From: a virus
Reading direction: 5' to 3' (one strand)
Virus record (IMG/VR): IMGVR_UViG_3300036859_000864
Location: 47,462-111,461 of that record
Length of the DNA: 64,000 bases
The notes below the pieces were generated by a model that ran no database searches, was not told where the DNA came from, and saw nothing but the letters and a program-made list of their open reading frames with translations. Of the stretch, positions 39,393-47,311 are shown piece after piece. The position numbers and the translations under genes are program-made. How positions within the stretch are numbered: the stretch's first letter is position 1; every line of letters begins with the position of its first letter.

Positions 39393-39755
39393 ATGAACAA
39401 CACCGACAAGATCGAAGCCTGCGCCCGAGCTGCCCACGAGGCGAACCGCGCCTACTGCATCGCCATCGGCGACACGTCACAACCGTCGTGGGACGACGCG
39501 CCTCAGTGGCAGAAAGATAGCGCCATCAACGGGGTGGACGGCGTGCTCAAGGGCAACACGCCGCACGAATCGCACGTCTCGTGGCTCGCGGAGAAGGAGC
39601 GCACGGGTTGGAAGTACGGCCCGGTGAAGGACCCCGAGAAGAAGGAGCATCCGTGCTTCGTCGCTTACGACCAGCTCCCGCCGGAGCAGCGCCAGAAGGA
39701 TGCCGTGTTCGTCGGGACCGTGCGGACGATGGCGACCGCGCTCGGGCTCGTCTAG
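39393..39755 (+). CDS. RyR domain protein
   Basis: 120 aa, ATG after GGAAGGA. The whole protein fits a RyR domain: ARAAHEANRAYCIAIGDTSQ, W(D)DAPQWQKDSAINGV, SWLAEKERTGWKYGPVKD, KKEHPCFVAYDQLPPEQRQK. In prokaryotes and phages this domain is found alone or fused to ion channels and is proposed to bind nucleotides or modified ligands. Here it stands alone. Confidence 0.8.
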   Translation: MNNTDKIEACARAAHEANRAYCIAIGDTSQPSWDDAPQWQKDSAINGVDGVLKGNTPHESHVSWLAEKERTGWKYGPVKDPEKKEHPCFVAYDQLPPEQRQKDAVFVGTVRTMATALGLV

Positions 39756-39768
39756 GTCGACGATTCAC

Positions 39769-39918
39769 ATGGCATCCCTGAAGCAGTGGGTAACAGCTAT
39801 CCGTGAGGAGCTGAGAAAATCTGAAATGAAATTCATCGATTATCTCCTCTCGTTCATTCTTCTCATTTTCTGCTTTGCTCTCGCGTGGATGTGCGTCACC
39901 GGAGTGATTCAACTGTGA
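39769..39918 (+). CDS. Small single-span membrane protein
   Basis: 49 aa. Charged N-terminus then a hydrophobic helix (~24-44, LLSFILLIFCFALAW). Stop overlaps the GTG of the next gene. Unknown. Confidence 0.5.
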   Translation: MASLKQWVTAIREELRKSEMKFIDYLLSFILLIFCFALAWMCVTGVIQL

Positions 39919-41075
39919 ACGAGATCATCGAGATGTTTTGGGAGTGCCTCTCCTGTCATCAGGCTCCTCGCAACCGTGGGCGTTTCAAGGAGTGCGAGAA
40001 GTGCGGAGCGCCGCGGACTACGGACAGCCCCGAGTACATGCCGGACGACATCCAAGCGGCGCCATCCGTTGAAGATCCCGAGCTCCTACGAAAGTTCAAA
40101 GCGGGCGCCGACTGGAAGTGTCGGTACTGCGGATCGAGCGCGTTCCGCGCCGACGGATGCTGCGCGCAGTGCGGATCCCCGCAAGGCGAGTCGACGGCTC
40201 TAGAAACCGCTTCGACGGAACCGTCTTCCGTTTCGGTGGAGGAGCCCCCTGCGCTACGGCGCAGAATCCCGGATTGGGCCGTTCGAGTCATCGCTGCGGG
40301 TCTTTTGCTCTCGCTTGCAGGCTGGTTGGTTTTTCGAGAACGAACGTACGACGTGACGGTGCAGAGCGTTTCTTGGACGTCTACGGTGCACCTCGAGCGG
40401 TACTCTGTCCACAGTCACGAGAGCTTCATGGAAGGCGTCTCCGTCGGATCTTTTGATCGGACGCCGCTCGGTATACGACATCATCACGACGAGAAACTTC
40501 TCGATCACTACGACACGGTTCCGTATTCGGTATCGGAGCTGGCGGGCTACCGAAGCGAAAGCTACAGCGCGAGCGAAGCTTGCGGGCAATCGTGCTACAC
40601 GACGCCGCGTAGCTGCACCTCTAACCGCAACGGTTCGGCGACCTGTACTGGCGGTGGAGAGCGCTGCTCGACGAAGTATTGCTCGGTCTCTCGTACGCGA
40701 CAGGTTCCCTACTACCACGACGTCACGCACTATCGGCAGGAACCTCGATACCGATACGAGCCTCGTTTTGCCGTGTGGTATAGCTGGCGCGCTTGGGAGT
40801 GGGCGCCTGACCACGACGTGCGCAGGTCAGGTGCCGACACGAAGATCACTTGGCCGCCCTCGAAAGAACTGCTTCTCACGCTCGGCCCCGGAGAGCAGCA
40901 ACGTGAAGGTCGAGACACCAGCATGCGGGTCATTTTCACCGGAGACGACAAGACGTTCGACTACGTTCCGAAATCGCAAAGAGAGCTCGGTCTGTTGAAA
41001 CCGAGATCGCGTCACCGCATCAAAACGAACGCGCTCGGTAGCGTCACTCTCTTGGATTTGCCGAAAGGGATTTGA
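39915..41075 (+). CDS. Double zinc-ribbon membrane protein
   Basis: 386 aa, GTG start. Two zinc ribbons (CLSCHQAP...CEKCGAPR ~11-33 and CRYCGSS...CCAQCGSP ~69-88), one membrane span (~120-138), then a ~240-residue extracellular/periplasmic domain with WTSTVHLERYSVHSHES, HHHDEKLLDHYD, six or more Cys, and FAVWYSWRAWEW. The W-R-VxIER plus Y-x-x-Y-x-W signature recurs in bacterial zinc-ribbon membrane proteins of unknown role. Ends with a folded tail. Confidence 0.65.
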   Translation: MNEIIEMFWECLSCHQAPRNRGRFKECEKCGAPRTTDSPEYMPDDIQAAPSVEDPELLRKFKAGADWKCRYCGSSAFRADGCCAQCGSPQGESTALETASTEPSSVSVEEPPALRRRIPDWAVRVIAAGLLLSLAGWLVFRERTYDVTVQSVSWTSTVHLERYSVHSHESFMEGVSVGSFDRTPLGIRHHHDEKLLDHYDTVPYSVSELAGYRSESYSASEACGQSCYTTPRSCTSNRNGSATCTGGGERCSTKYCSVSRTRQVPYYHDVTHYRQEPRYRYEPRFAVWYSWRAWEWAPDHDVRRSGADTKITWPPSKELLLTLGPGEQQREGRDTSMRVIFTGDDKTFDYVPKSQRELGLLKPRSRHRIKTNALGSVTLLDLPKGI

Positions 41076-41281
41076 CGTTGAGGATCCGACGCGACACCAG
41101 CACCGCCGCCATCCACATCGAGCTCTCCCCGCCGGAGGCTCGCGCGTTCTTCGAGGAGCTCTTGGATGTCCCCGGAGGGGCCCGTTTGCCGAAACTCAAG
41201 CAGGTGTGCCAAGGGCTCGGGGCTCTCTTCGCACCCGTCGAGCCCCAACGGAAACTGTCGGTGCTAGGGAAGAAGCGCTAG
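41072..41281 (+). CDS. Hypothetical protein
   Basis: 69 aa from a TTG overlapping the previous stop; GAAAGGGA precedes it. Basic beta start (RIRRDTSTAAIHIELSPPEA) then helices. No family recognised. Confidence 0.45.
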   Translation: MTLRIRRDTSTAAIHIELSPPEARAFFEELLDVPGGARLPKLKQVCQGLGALFAPVEPQRKLSVLGKKR

Positions 41282-41318
41282 CCGTTCGACGTACCAAAGA
41301 GACAGGAGACACTTTCCA

Positions 41319-41927
41319 ATGAAGACGTTCATCGCAGCCCTCGTTTCCCTTGTACTGTTCGGTTGCAGCGGTGAGGCATTCACTGGGTTCACCCCCGGAG
41401 ATCCATCGTCAGCGGACGCCGATTCGACGATTCCGGCTGACGGCGGACCCGATGCGGTCCCGGCGAGCGCCACGGGTGGCAGCAGGGGGCTACTAGAGGA
41501 GGACGGGGGACCGAGCGGATCGGGTGGCGCAGGTACCGGCGGCACGGGTGGCACGGTCTCGACGGGAGGCTCGACCTCAAGCACCGGTGGGGCGCTTGGC
41601 ACTGGTGGCGCCGTCGGGTGTGCGCTCGTGACCCACGACAACGGTCTTGGGCAAATCTGGCAGGACTGTGTGCCGCTCGGCACCTACAATTTGAGCCAGG
41701 CGATGAAAGCCTGTGCGGCCTCCGGCGCCGTACAGTGTTTCGCCCGAGCCGCGTGCGGGCTGCAACTCGATACGGTGCGCGGGTACGACGGCGGTCAAGG
41801 ATGGCCCACCGGAGAATGGGGATATGGCTACAACGCTGCCGGCTACGTCGCGCCGGGCAACGGCGACGGGAATCTTCGCGGGAGCACCTGCGGGGGCTCC
41901 GTCCCTGGAACCAAAACCTGGAATTGA
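41319..41927 (+). CDS. Lipoprotein with Gly/Thr-rich linker
   Basis: 202 aa. Signal peptide with lipobox LFGC (Cys16), a long linker of Gly/Thr/Ser repeats (~50-98) as in secreted myxobacterial proteins, then a Cys-rich C-terminal module (CALVTHDNGLGQIWQDC, MKACAASGAVQCFARAACG, STCGG) presumably disulphide-bonded. Likely surface-exposed. Possible superinfection exclusion or adhesion role is speculation. Confidence 0.6.
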   Translation: MKTFIAALVSLVLFGCSGEAFTGFTPGDPSSADADSTIPADGGPDAVPASATGGSRGLLEEDGGPSGSGGAGTGGTGGTVSTGGSTSSTGGALGTGGAVGCALVTHDNGLGQIWQDCVPLGTYNLSQAMKACAASGAVQCFARAACGLQLDTVRGYDGGQGWPTGEWGYGYNAAGYVAPGNGDGNLRGSTCGGSVPGTKTWN

Positions 41928-41966
41928 GCCGCGAAAAGACGGCTGAAAACGACCCGGGCGAAGACG

Positions 41967-41999
41967 ATGTTGCCGATCACGCCGCGCGCGTGGCAACAT
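41967..41999. promoter_or_regulatory. Inverted repeat upstream of 42007
   Basis: ATGTTGCC (41967-41974) and GGCAACAT (41992-41999) are exact complements separated by 17 bp, ending 7 bp before the ATG at 42007. Could be an operator or a 5' hairpin occluding the ribosome-binding region. Confidence 0.4.
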
Positions 42000-42006
42000 G
42001 TAGTCC

Positions 42007-42405
42007 ATGCTCAAAACAGGCTTGGAGTTCGCGCCTGGAACGACCGACGAGTGCAAAAAGCTGATCGCTAGGTTGGTGCAACCCGAGCAGATCGTCAGCG
42101 CGTACCGTCAAGCCCGCGGGCAGTTCTCGACGAGCGACATCGTATTGACGGTCTCGGAGCAAGATCCGTCAGGGTTCGAAGCCGAGCCTCGACTCTCGTA
42201 CGTCAAGCGTATTCGAGACGCGAACAAGAAGGTTCCGCTTCTCATGACCGGACTCGCAGAGAAGTCAGCGCACGCGGTAGCGAAGATGCCGTTCGACTCG
42301 GAAGCGCTGTGGCTCATCATCGTGCGCGGCCCAAAGACGGTGCCGGCCATGTGCGTGCTTTTCGCGGTGCCTTACGAGACCACCGCTGTCGCTGCGCCGA
42401 ACTGA
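42007..42405 (+). CDS. Hypothetical protein
   Basis: 132 aa, alpha/beta: AKMPFDSEALWLIIVRG and AMCVLFAVPYETT strands near the C-terminus. Preceded by an inverted repeat rather than a clear ribosome-binding site. No family recognised. Confidence 0.55.
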   Translation: MLKTGLEFAPGTTDECKKLIARLVQPEQIVSAYRQARGQFSTSDIVLTVSEQDPSGFEAEPRLSYVKRIRDANKKVPLLMTGLAEKSAHAVAKMPFDSEALWLIIVRGPKTVPAMCVLFAVPYETTAVAAPN

Positions 42406-42427
42406 ACCTGGAAAAGGACGGGAGACG

Positions 42428-42682
42428 ATGAGCAACGCGAAAACAGGAATCTGGAGCGCCATCGGCGCGGTACTTGGCGGCGCTGCGGGCGCGGCTGCGG
42501 GCAACTACGTTGCGCAGATGCGTCCTCGAGTTCGGTACGCGAACGCGAGCCGAAAGCGCAGTCGAGGTCAGCACATCGAAGATGCGATGGTGATGGGTGG
42601 CGCCGCGGGCGCTACGGTCGGCGCGTTCCTCGGCGGGACGATCGCCGGCGAGGAGACGCCTCCTCTACAGCTTCGAAAGTGA
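42428..42682 (+). CDS. Glycine-zipper membrane protein
   Basis: 84 aa. Two glycine/alanine-rich hydrophobic helices (GAVLGGAAGAAAGNYVA ~13-29; GGAAGATVGAFLGGTIAG ~57-74) separated by a basic loop (RKRSRGQHIED). The glycine-zipper pattern recurs in several proteins of the presumed virion module. Confidence 0.6.
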   Translation: MSNAKTGIWSAIGAVLGGAAGAAAGNYVAQMRPRVRYANASRKRSRGQHIEDAMVMGGAAGATVGAFLGGTIAGEETPPLQLRK

Positions 42683-42850
42683 ATCTTCTTCGTCTGATTT
42701 GCGGTACGTTCAGACCGCGCCGGCGCTGCTTTATCCTCTCTGGGCATGGTGAGGATCTTCGGCGACCGGCGTCTCTCGGTGCTCTCTCGGGAATCTCGAT
42801 CGCCGGCTTTCGATCGAACTCGAGTTGGACAGCGCTCGCTTGGTCGACGC

Positions 42851-43342
42851 TCAACGGGGCAAACGCGGTGGGCGCTTCGCGGGAGGCGGCAGGCTCGGGT
42901 CGCGCCTGGAGTCGGTAGAGTTCAAGCCGGGAACGACCAGCTCCAACAGCTCGCGCACGCCCGTCGGCGCCTCATCCCACTCTGAGGGGCGATCTGAGCG
43001 ACCGCCTCGATTGACGTGCCCGCGCAGTAGCAGGCTCGCAGTTCGGCGCGCATCTTCGATTCGAGCCAGGCGCTCGTCGTTGAGATCTTGCTCGAACTTC
43101 TCTCGTTGGTCGTCGAGCTTCTTGCCGAGACTCGCGGTCACCGCCTCCTTAGAAGCTTGCAGCACTTCGTACTGCTTTCGTTGCTCTTCGATGCGCGCCT
43201 CGAGCGCACCGACCAGTTTCGCATCTTTCCCACGCATCATACCCCACACCGCTCCGACGCCGGCGACCGCCATCGTGAGCAGGTAGGGGCCTACTCCGTG
43301 GGTGAGGTCTTGCGTAACGTTCGGTGGCGGGGTGTCGATCAC
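42851..43342 (-). CDS. Membrane-anchored coiled-coil protein
   Basis: 163 aa. Hydrophobic segment ~18-36 (YLLTMAVAGVGAVWGMM), then a long charged coiled coil (~40-105: ALEARIEEQRKQYEVLQASK) and a Pro/Arg C-terminus. Last gene of the minus-strand membrane cluster. Could be a structural tether. Confidence 0.6.
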   Translation of the reverse strand: MIDTPPPNVTQDLTHGVGPYLLTMAVAGVGAVWGMMRGKDAKLVGALEARIEEQRKQYEVLQASKEAVTASLGKKLDDQREKFEQDLNDERLARIEDARRTASLLLRGHVNRGGRSDRPSEWDEAPTGVRELLELVVPGLNSTDSRRDPSLPPPAKRPPRLPR

Positions 43343-43764
43343 GCCGGTTCAGGCTCCGACGGTGTTGCTGCGGGGGTGATCGCGGGCGGCGCGATCCCGA
43401 GCTTCTGCTCGATCTCGGCGAGTCTCAAATTGATCGTTTGCTGTTCGGTCGAGAGCTTGTGCGTTCGGTTTCGGAGCTGCTTGATCCACTTTGCGTGCTC
43501 ATCGCCGCGCTGTGTCTCTCGCTGGTAATGCTCCACGATCATGGTGCGGATGTCGTGCACCACTAGCAGGATGCGCTCGTCGCGCTTGTCGATTTGACCG
43601 AGCAGGTCTTGCTTGAAGTGCCCGAAAATCTCGATCACGTCTTCTGCCGTCGGGGGTTTGATCGGCTGGGTCTTGCCGAAGCTGCCCGATTGGGGCCGCT
43701 CGCCGTTGTCTTCAAGAGACTCGCCGGGAACTGGTGTGAGACGGTCGTCGTCGTGGTCGCTCAT
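43339..43764 (-). CDS. Coiled-coil protein
   Basis: 141 aa. Disordered first 40 residues, coiled coil ~40-115 (FGHFKQDLLGQIDKRDERIL, LSTEQQTINLRLAEIEQKLG), Pro/Ala tail. Overlaps both neighbours. Probably a partner of the adjacent coiled-coil membrane protein. Confidence 0.55.
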   Translation of the reverse strand: MSDHDDDRLTPVPGESLEDNGERPQSGSFGKTQPIKPPTAEDVIEIFGHFKQDLLGQIDKRDERILLVVHDIRTMIVEHYQRETQRGDEHAKWIKQLRNRTHKLSTEQQTINLRLAEIEQKLGIAPPAITPAATPSEPEPA

Positions 43765-44579
43765 GTGCGGCTCGGCTCGATCTGTTTCTTCGGTATGTAG
43801 TAGACGATGAGAGCTCCGCCGACCAGCACGGCGGCGCCCACGAGCACGATCGTTGCCCAGTGTATCGTTTTAGGTATCCCCTTGGCGGTTTCAGTGAGCC
43901 CTTGGGTAGTCGCTTGTACCAGATCGTGTACTTCCCCGAGCAGTTCGCCCGCGGAGTAGCCGATTAGCTGGATGACGCCCTTCGTGGAGATGTAGGCCCC
44001 CTCGATGCGGGCGCGGATCTCTTGTTGCAGGTCGAAGGACGGGACGTCGGGGAGTTGTAGAGGGACGTTCCAGAGTTTCGAGAGCGCGATCAGCTCTTGC
44101 GCGTAGTCGCCGCCGACACGCATGACGACGTCCTGGTGCCACTTGAGCATCGACGATGCGCCGGCGAGGATGTCAGCGCTGGACTTGTCCTTCCAGGCGT
44201 TCCATTGCGTCAAGATGTCGCCGCCCGGGTCTTTACCCCAGGTGCGCTTGCGTGTGAGAGCGAGCGAAGAGCAGAACTCGTGGTTCGCGTTCGGTGCGAT
44301 CTGCGCTTCGGTGAAGATGCCCGCCGGGCATTGCTTCGCGTCGGGTAGCCCTTCGAGGAGGTCGTTCAAATTACGCCAGAGCGCGATGTGCGCTGCGATG
44401 AATGGGTCCCACTCTTGTCGGTAGGCGAGCAGATCGCCGACATCGCCGAGTCCGATGCCGTTCAACCCGGAACTGAGCGATGGGTCGAGCGAGATGACTC
44501 GCCGTCCGCCGTAGTAAATCCCCTCTGGTCGTATGATGGGGCACTCTCCGAGGAACGCCGTTTCGTTGATCATCGTCAT
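43761..44579 (-). CDS. C-terminally anchored membrane protein
   Basis: 272 aa. Folded helical body (~1-235), then a single hydrophobic span (~243-265, ATIVLVGAAVLVGGALIVYY) and a short basic tail (IPKKQIEPSRT). Same topology as the LysM proteins at 51-60 kb: large N-terminal domain, C-terminal anchor, basic end. Probably a virion membrane component. Start ATG overlaps the preceding gene; ATG 44573 is an alternative. Confidence 0.6.
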   Translation of the reverse strand: MTMINETAFLGECPIIRPEGIYYGGRRVISLDPSLSSGLNGIGLGDVGDLLAYRQEWDPFIAAHIALWRNLNDLLEGLPDAKQCPAGIFTEAQIAPNANHEFCSSLALTRKRTWGKDPGGDILTQWNAWKDKSSADILAGASSMLKWHQDVVMRVGGDYAQELIALSKLWNVPLQLPDVPSFDLQQEIRARIEGAYISTKGVIQLIGYSAGELLGEVHDLVQATTQGLTETAKGIPKTIHWATIVLVGAAVLVGGALIVYYIPKKQIEPSRT

Positions 44580-44755
44580 CGTCGTTTCTTCTTTCGAAAA
44601 GTGCTCGCGACTTCTTCGATGACCCATCCTGCTGCGGCGCTTACAACGCTCGTTGCGAGCACCGCAGGCCACGGCGATGCGGCGGCGGCGGCCGGAGGCA
44701 CCGGCACGCTCGAACCGAAACCGACGACGGGATGGCCTCCGTAACGGACGGTCAT
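44576..44755 (-). CDS. Small membrane protein with PVVGFG motif
   Basis: 59 aa. N-terminal GGHPVVGFGS, then a hydrophobic span (~28-48, WPAVLATSVVSAAAGWV) and a KKKRR end. The PVVGFG segment is shared with the next gene upstream, suggesting the two are processed or targeted alike. Confidence 0.55.
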   Translation of the reverse strand: MTVRYGGHPVVGFGSSVPVPPAAAAASPWPAVLATSVVSAAAGWVIEEVASTFRKKKRR

Positions 44756-45615
44756 GACTTGTCTCGGACCCACGCCCTGAACGTCATCATTACGCCCATC
44801 TCCGGAACACCTGGCGTTGGTAGCTCGGCGGAGGAAGTCAACGGCGCTGTGATCGGCGCGTCGACCATGTAGCGGAACGCTCCCGGACCTAAATCGTCGT
44901 CCGAAGGCCAGTCCAGCGGGAGCAGTGACCCAGGAGGGTATGCGATAGCGTGCAACCCCGGTTGCCCCGCAGCGGCCTCCTCGAACATTCGAGTGCCTTG
45001 CGCGACGAATTCCGGAGGCAGCGGCACGCCGTCGATCCCGGCGACCGCGACGGCGATTCGCTGTCCCGCGTTCACGACGCTGTTCGCTTGAACGGGATGC
45101 CACCCCGACGTCGTCGCCGGCGTCGGTGTTACAGGCGCCGGCGTCGCGGGAGGAAGCGCCTTCGGTGTCGATGAGGGCGTCGGTGCGGGAGGCGTTACAG
45201 TGCACCCCGCCACTCTGGAAACTTCGGCCATGAACGCGCCGAACTTGTTCGGATCGGACATCCACGAGGCGTCGAACGGAGTGCCCGCCGCTTCGAGATT
45301 CGCTTTTGCCTTGTTGAAGGCGGCCGTGCGCTCGTCGGCGGACAGGCTCTCGCAATCTCTTTGCGGAGGTTTACGTAGCGCGTACGAAGCGAGAAGGTTG
45401 CCCCCCAGCAAGCCGCCGACTCCGCCGACTATAGTACCGACGGTGGCACCAACAGCGCCTTTATGGACGACGTTGCCGAGAACCGCTCCTCCAATTGCAC
45501 CTACGAAAAATCCAGCGATCGTCGCCGGTGCTGTAGCCCGCTCGTGCGCTAATTCACTCTCCGCGTCACCGAACCCGACAACCGGCGCGCCGTTCAAAAA
45601 TACTTGCTCGTTCAT
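44752..45615 (-). CDS. Glycine-zipper membrane protein with PVVGFG motif
   Basis: 287 aa. N-terminal LNGAPVVGFGDAE, glycine-zipper hydrophobic region (~32-75, GAIGGAVLGNVVHKGAVGAT), a Cys-containing domain, Pro/Thr linker (~140-175), then a folded C-terminal domain (~180-287). Probably an integral virion or envelope protein. Confidence 0.6.
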   Translation of the reverse strand: MNEQVFLNGAPVVGFGDAESELAHERATAPATIAGFFVGAIGGAVLGNVVHKGAVGATVGTIVGGVGGLLGGNLLASYALRKPPQRDCESLSADERTAAFNKAKANLEAAGTPFDASWMSDPNKFGAFMAEVSRVAGCTVTPPAPTPSSTPKALPPATPAPVTPTPATTSGWHPVQANSVVNAGQRIAVAVAGIDGVPLPPEFVAQGTRMFEEAAAGQPGLHAIAYPPGSLLPLDWPSDDDLGPGAFRYMVDAPITAPLTSSAELPTPGVPEMGVMMTFRAWVRDKS

Positions 45616-46034
45616 GATGCTTTGCTCCAACCGTGTAGCGTAGCCGCGGTGCCCACAGCGAGGCTGGCTACCGTGAGAACAGCAATCGCGCGATCCCATC
45701 CCGACTTGGATGACGGTGGTGTGATGCCGGCTCCCTCGGGCGCGCCGGCGGGGATGTAGATGCCCGCCGCGCGAAAGCACCCCTGCACGAGGTCGCCCTT
45801 CTCGTCGCGCCCCCAAACCCGCGGCTCGATGCGGATGAGCGTCGTGACGCCCGGCAACGGAAAGCTTTCGGTCGCGCCGAGCGGCACAGCCGGATCGTCG
45901 ATGACGGCCTTCGCGCGTTGCGCCAAAGCGTCAGGCACGGGGCCGTCAGCGTCCGTCCAGCTTCTCCAACCGTCTGGAGTAGGTGCGACAGGGCACTGCG
46001 CCGCGAGTTGGGATCCTGCGCCGAATTGCGCCAT
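45612..46034 (-). CDS. C-terminally anchored protein
   Basis: 140 aa. Folded domain with IRIEPRVWGRDEKGDLVQGC and FRAAGIYIP, a Gly/Pro/Ser linker, and a C-terminal hydrophobic helix (~113-133, AIAVLTVASLAVGTAATLHG). First gene of the minus-strand membrane cluster, divergent from a ribbon-helix-helix gene. Confidence 0.6.
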   Translation of the reverse strand: MAQFGAGSQLAAQCPVAPTPDGWRSWTDADGPVPDALAQRAKAVIDDPAVPLGATESFPLPGVTTLIRIEPRVWGRDEKGDLVQGCFRAAGIYIPAGAPEGAGITPPSSKSGWDRAIAVLTVASLAVGTAATLHGWSKAS

Positions 46035-46052
46035 CCCAGGCTAGTCTACACG

Positions 46053-46066
46053 TGACACCTTGACAC
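46053..46066. promoter_or_regulatory. TGACAC direct repeats, candidate operator
   Basis: Two TGACAC copies, 46053-46058 and 46061-46066, lie 8 bp apart in the divergent spacer between the membrane cluster and a ribbon-helix-helix gene. Short tandem sites are typical for that protein class, so autoregulation is plausible. A TTGACA is included at 46060, but no well-spaced -10 box is obvious. Confidence 0.4.
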
Positions 46067-46116
46067 GTCCAACCGCAGGGGAGCAGTATTACGAAACGCA
46101 GACGGTTGAAATACGA

Positions 46117-46326
46117 ATGTCACACAAGGTTTTGGCTAAAACACCAGCAAAAACTGTAGTCACCACCTTCAGGTTCACACTCGAACAGCACCGCGCTATT
46201 GCAGATCGTGCCGCTCAGTCTGGGGCCCATGTGGGCGCTTGGGCACGCTCTATTCTGGTGCAAGCCGTCAACCAAAAGCCCCGTAAGGGGTATCTTCGCA
46301 TTCGAGAGCCGGACGGAGCGACCTGA
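46117..46326 (+). CDS. Ribbon-helix-helix-like regulator
   Basis: 69 aa. TTFRFTLEQHRAIADRAAQS, then GAWARSILVQAV reads as strand-helix-helix of the CopG/Arc type. It starts the plus-strand run towards the virion genes and diverges from the minus-strand membrane cluster, an ideal position for a switch. A TTG at 46060 would add 19 residues. Confidence 0.6.
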   Translation: MSHKVLAKTPAKTVVTTFRFTLEQHRAIADRAAQSGAHVGAWARSILVQAVNQKPRKGYLRIREPDGAT

Positions 46327-46931
46327 TGGATCCGCGTAAAATGATGGGCTTCCAGGCACCTGGCGATCAGAAGGTGCCGATCATGGTTCGCGACTGGAAC
46401 GCGATGAAGCTCGCGGTGTGGCGCAGCAAGGCCGGATGGGACATCGCCGAGCGCGAGGCCACCGCTATTCTGAATCGTTGTGAGCATGCGGAGGGTTGCC
46501 CCGCCGTGCACGACGAGACCAAACCGTGTCTGTCGGAACGTTACGAGAAGGAGCGCGCTCGAAACGAGGACGAGACGGACGACGAGTACGCTCAGGTTCC
46601 GGGCGTGCGCGTTCGAGAGGGTTGCCCTGATCGGGAGTTGCGCATGAGCGCGCTCGTCGTTCTCAATGCTGCTCGAATGTTCGCGCCGGTCGATGCGCGA
46701 CGGCCCGCCAACGAACCGTACTTCGCACCGAGCCGTGAGTATTTCAGCGAGGTGCTCTCGGAGCTAGGCGCCGCGCAGATCGAACTCGAAGTGCTACGCG
46801 AAGCACTCCGCGCGGCAGGCGTACCTTTGCCGTCGCCGAGCGCGGAGTTGACTACACTGAGCGAAGCCTTACTCACGGAGCGCGCACCGCCTCCGCAACT
46901 CTCACAACCGCTCGAGGAGCCCCCCACGTGA
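46326..46931 (+). CDS. Hypothetical protein with Cys cluster
   Basis: 201 aa. Helical; Cys in CEHAEGCPAVHDETKPCLSE and REGCPDRE suggest a metal site (~52-100). C-terminal Ala/Pro/Leu-rich tail. TGATG overlap. No family recognised. Confidence 0.55.
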   Translation: MDPRKMMGFQAPGDQKVPIMVRDWNAMKLAVWRSKAGWDIAEREATAILNRCEHAEGCPAVHDETKPCLSERYEKERARNEDETDDEYAQVPGVRVREGCPDRELRMSALVVLNAARMFAPVDARRPANEPYFAPSREYFSEVLSELGAAQIELEVLREALRAAGVPLPSPSAELTTLSEALLTERAPPPQLSQPLEEPPT

Positions 46932-47311
46932 AATTCGTTCCTAGACACGCGCAGATCATCGGTCGCTTGGTTATCAAACCGCAGTCATCGACGATCATCA
47001 TGGGGGATCCGACGAAGGTCACAAAATTCCTCTTGGTGGACGCTGTCGGTGAAGGCGCCTCGAAGTCGGGGATCAAAGTCGGCGACTTGGTCGTGCCGAA
47101 AGCGTTGGCCCAGATCGTATTGGAGTCGGGCACTCGGTTCTGTCCGTATCTCGAAGAGAAGGACGTGGCGTTCTTCGTTCGAGGCGCGAACTTGAACGAC
47201 CTGCACGTGCAGACAGACTCCGCCGCCAAATACGTGCCGTTCGGTTCGCCGGAAGCTGCGGAACCGATCGGGGCGCAAGACGACCTCGAGCAAGCACAGG
47301 CGGCAGAATGA
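46928..47311 (+). CDS. GroES-like co-chaperonin protein
   Basis: 127 aa, GTG start. The order of strands GRLVIKPQSSTIIMGDPTKV, LLVDAVGEGASKSGIKVGDL, VLESGTRFCPYLEEKDVAFF fits the GroES beta barrel (VGxG ... VGDxV). Phages such as T4 encode their own co-chaperonin to fold capsid protein in host GroEL; being near capsid genes fits. Sequence similarity is weak. Confidence 0.5.
   Translation: MKFVPRHAQIIGRLVIKPQSSTIIMGDPTKVTKFLLVDAVGEGASKSGIKVGDLVVPKALAQIVLESGTRFCPYLEEKDVAFFVRGANLNDLHVQTDSAAKYVPFGSPEAAEPIGAQDDLEQAQAAE

Noticed and set aside
42679-42918. A 79-codon plus-strand frame starting at a GTGA overlap after the glycine-zipper gene
   Set aside because: It runs 68 bp into the convincing minus-strand coiled-coil gene and its sequence has no coherent protein-like pattern; the short convergent gap explains it.
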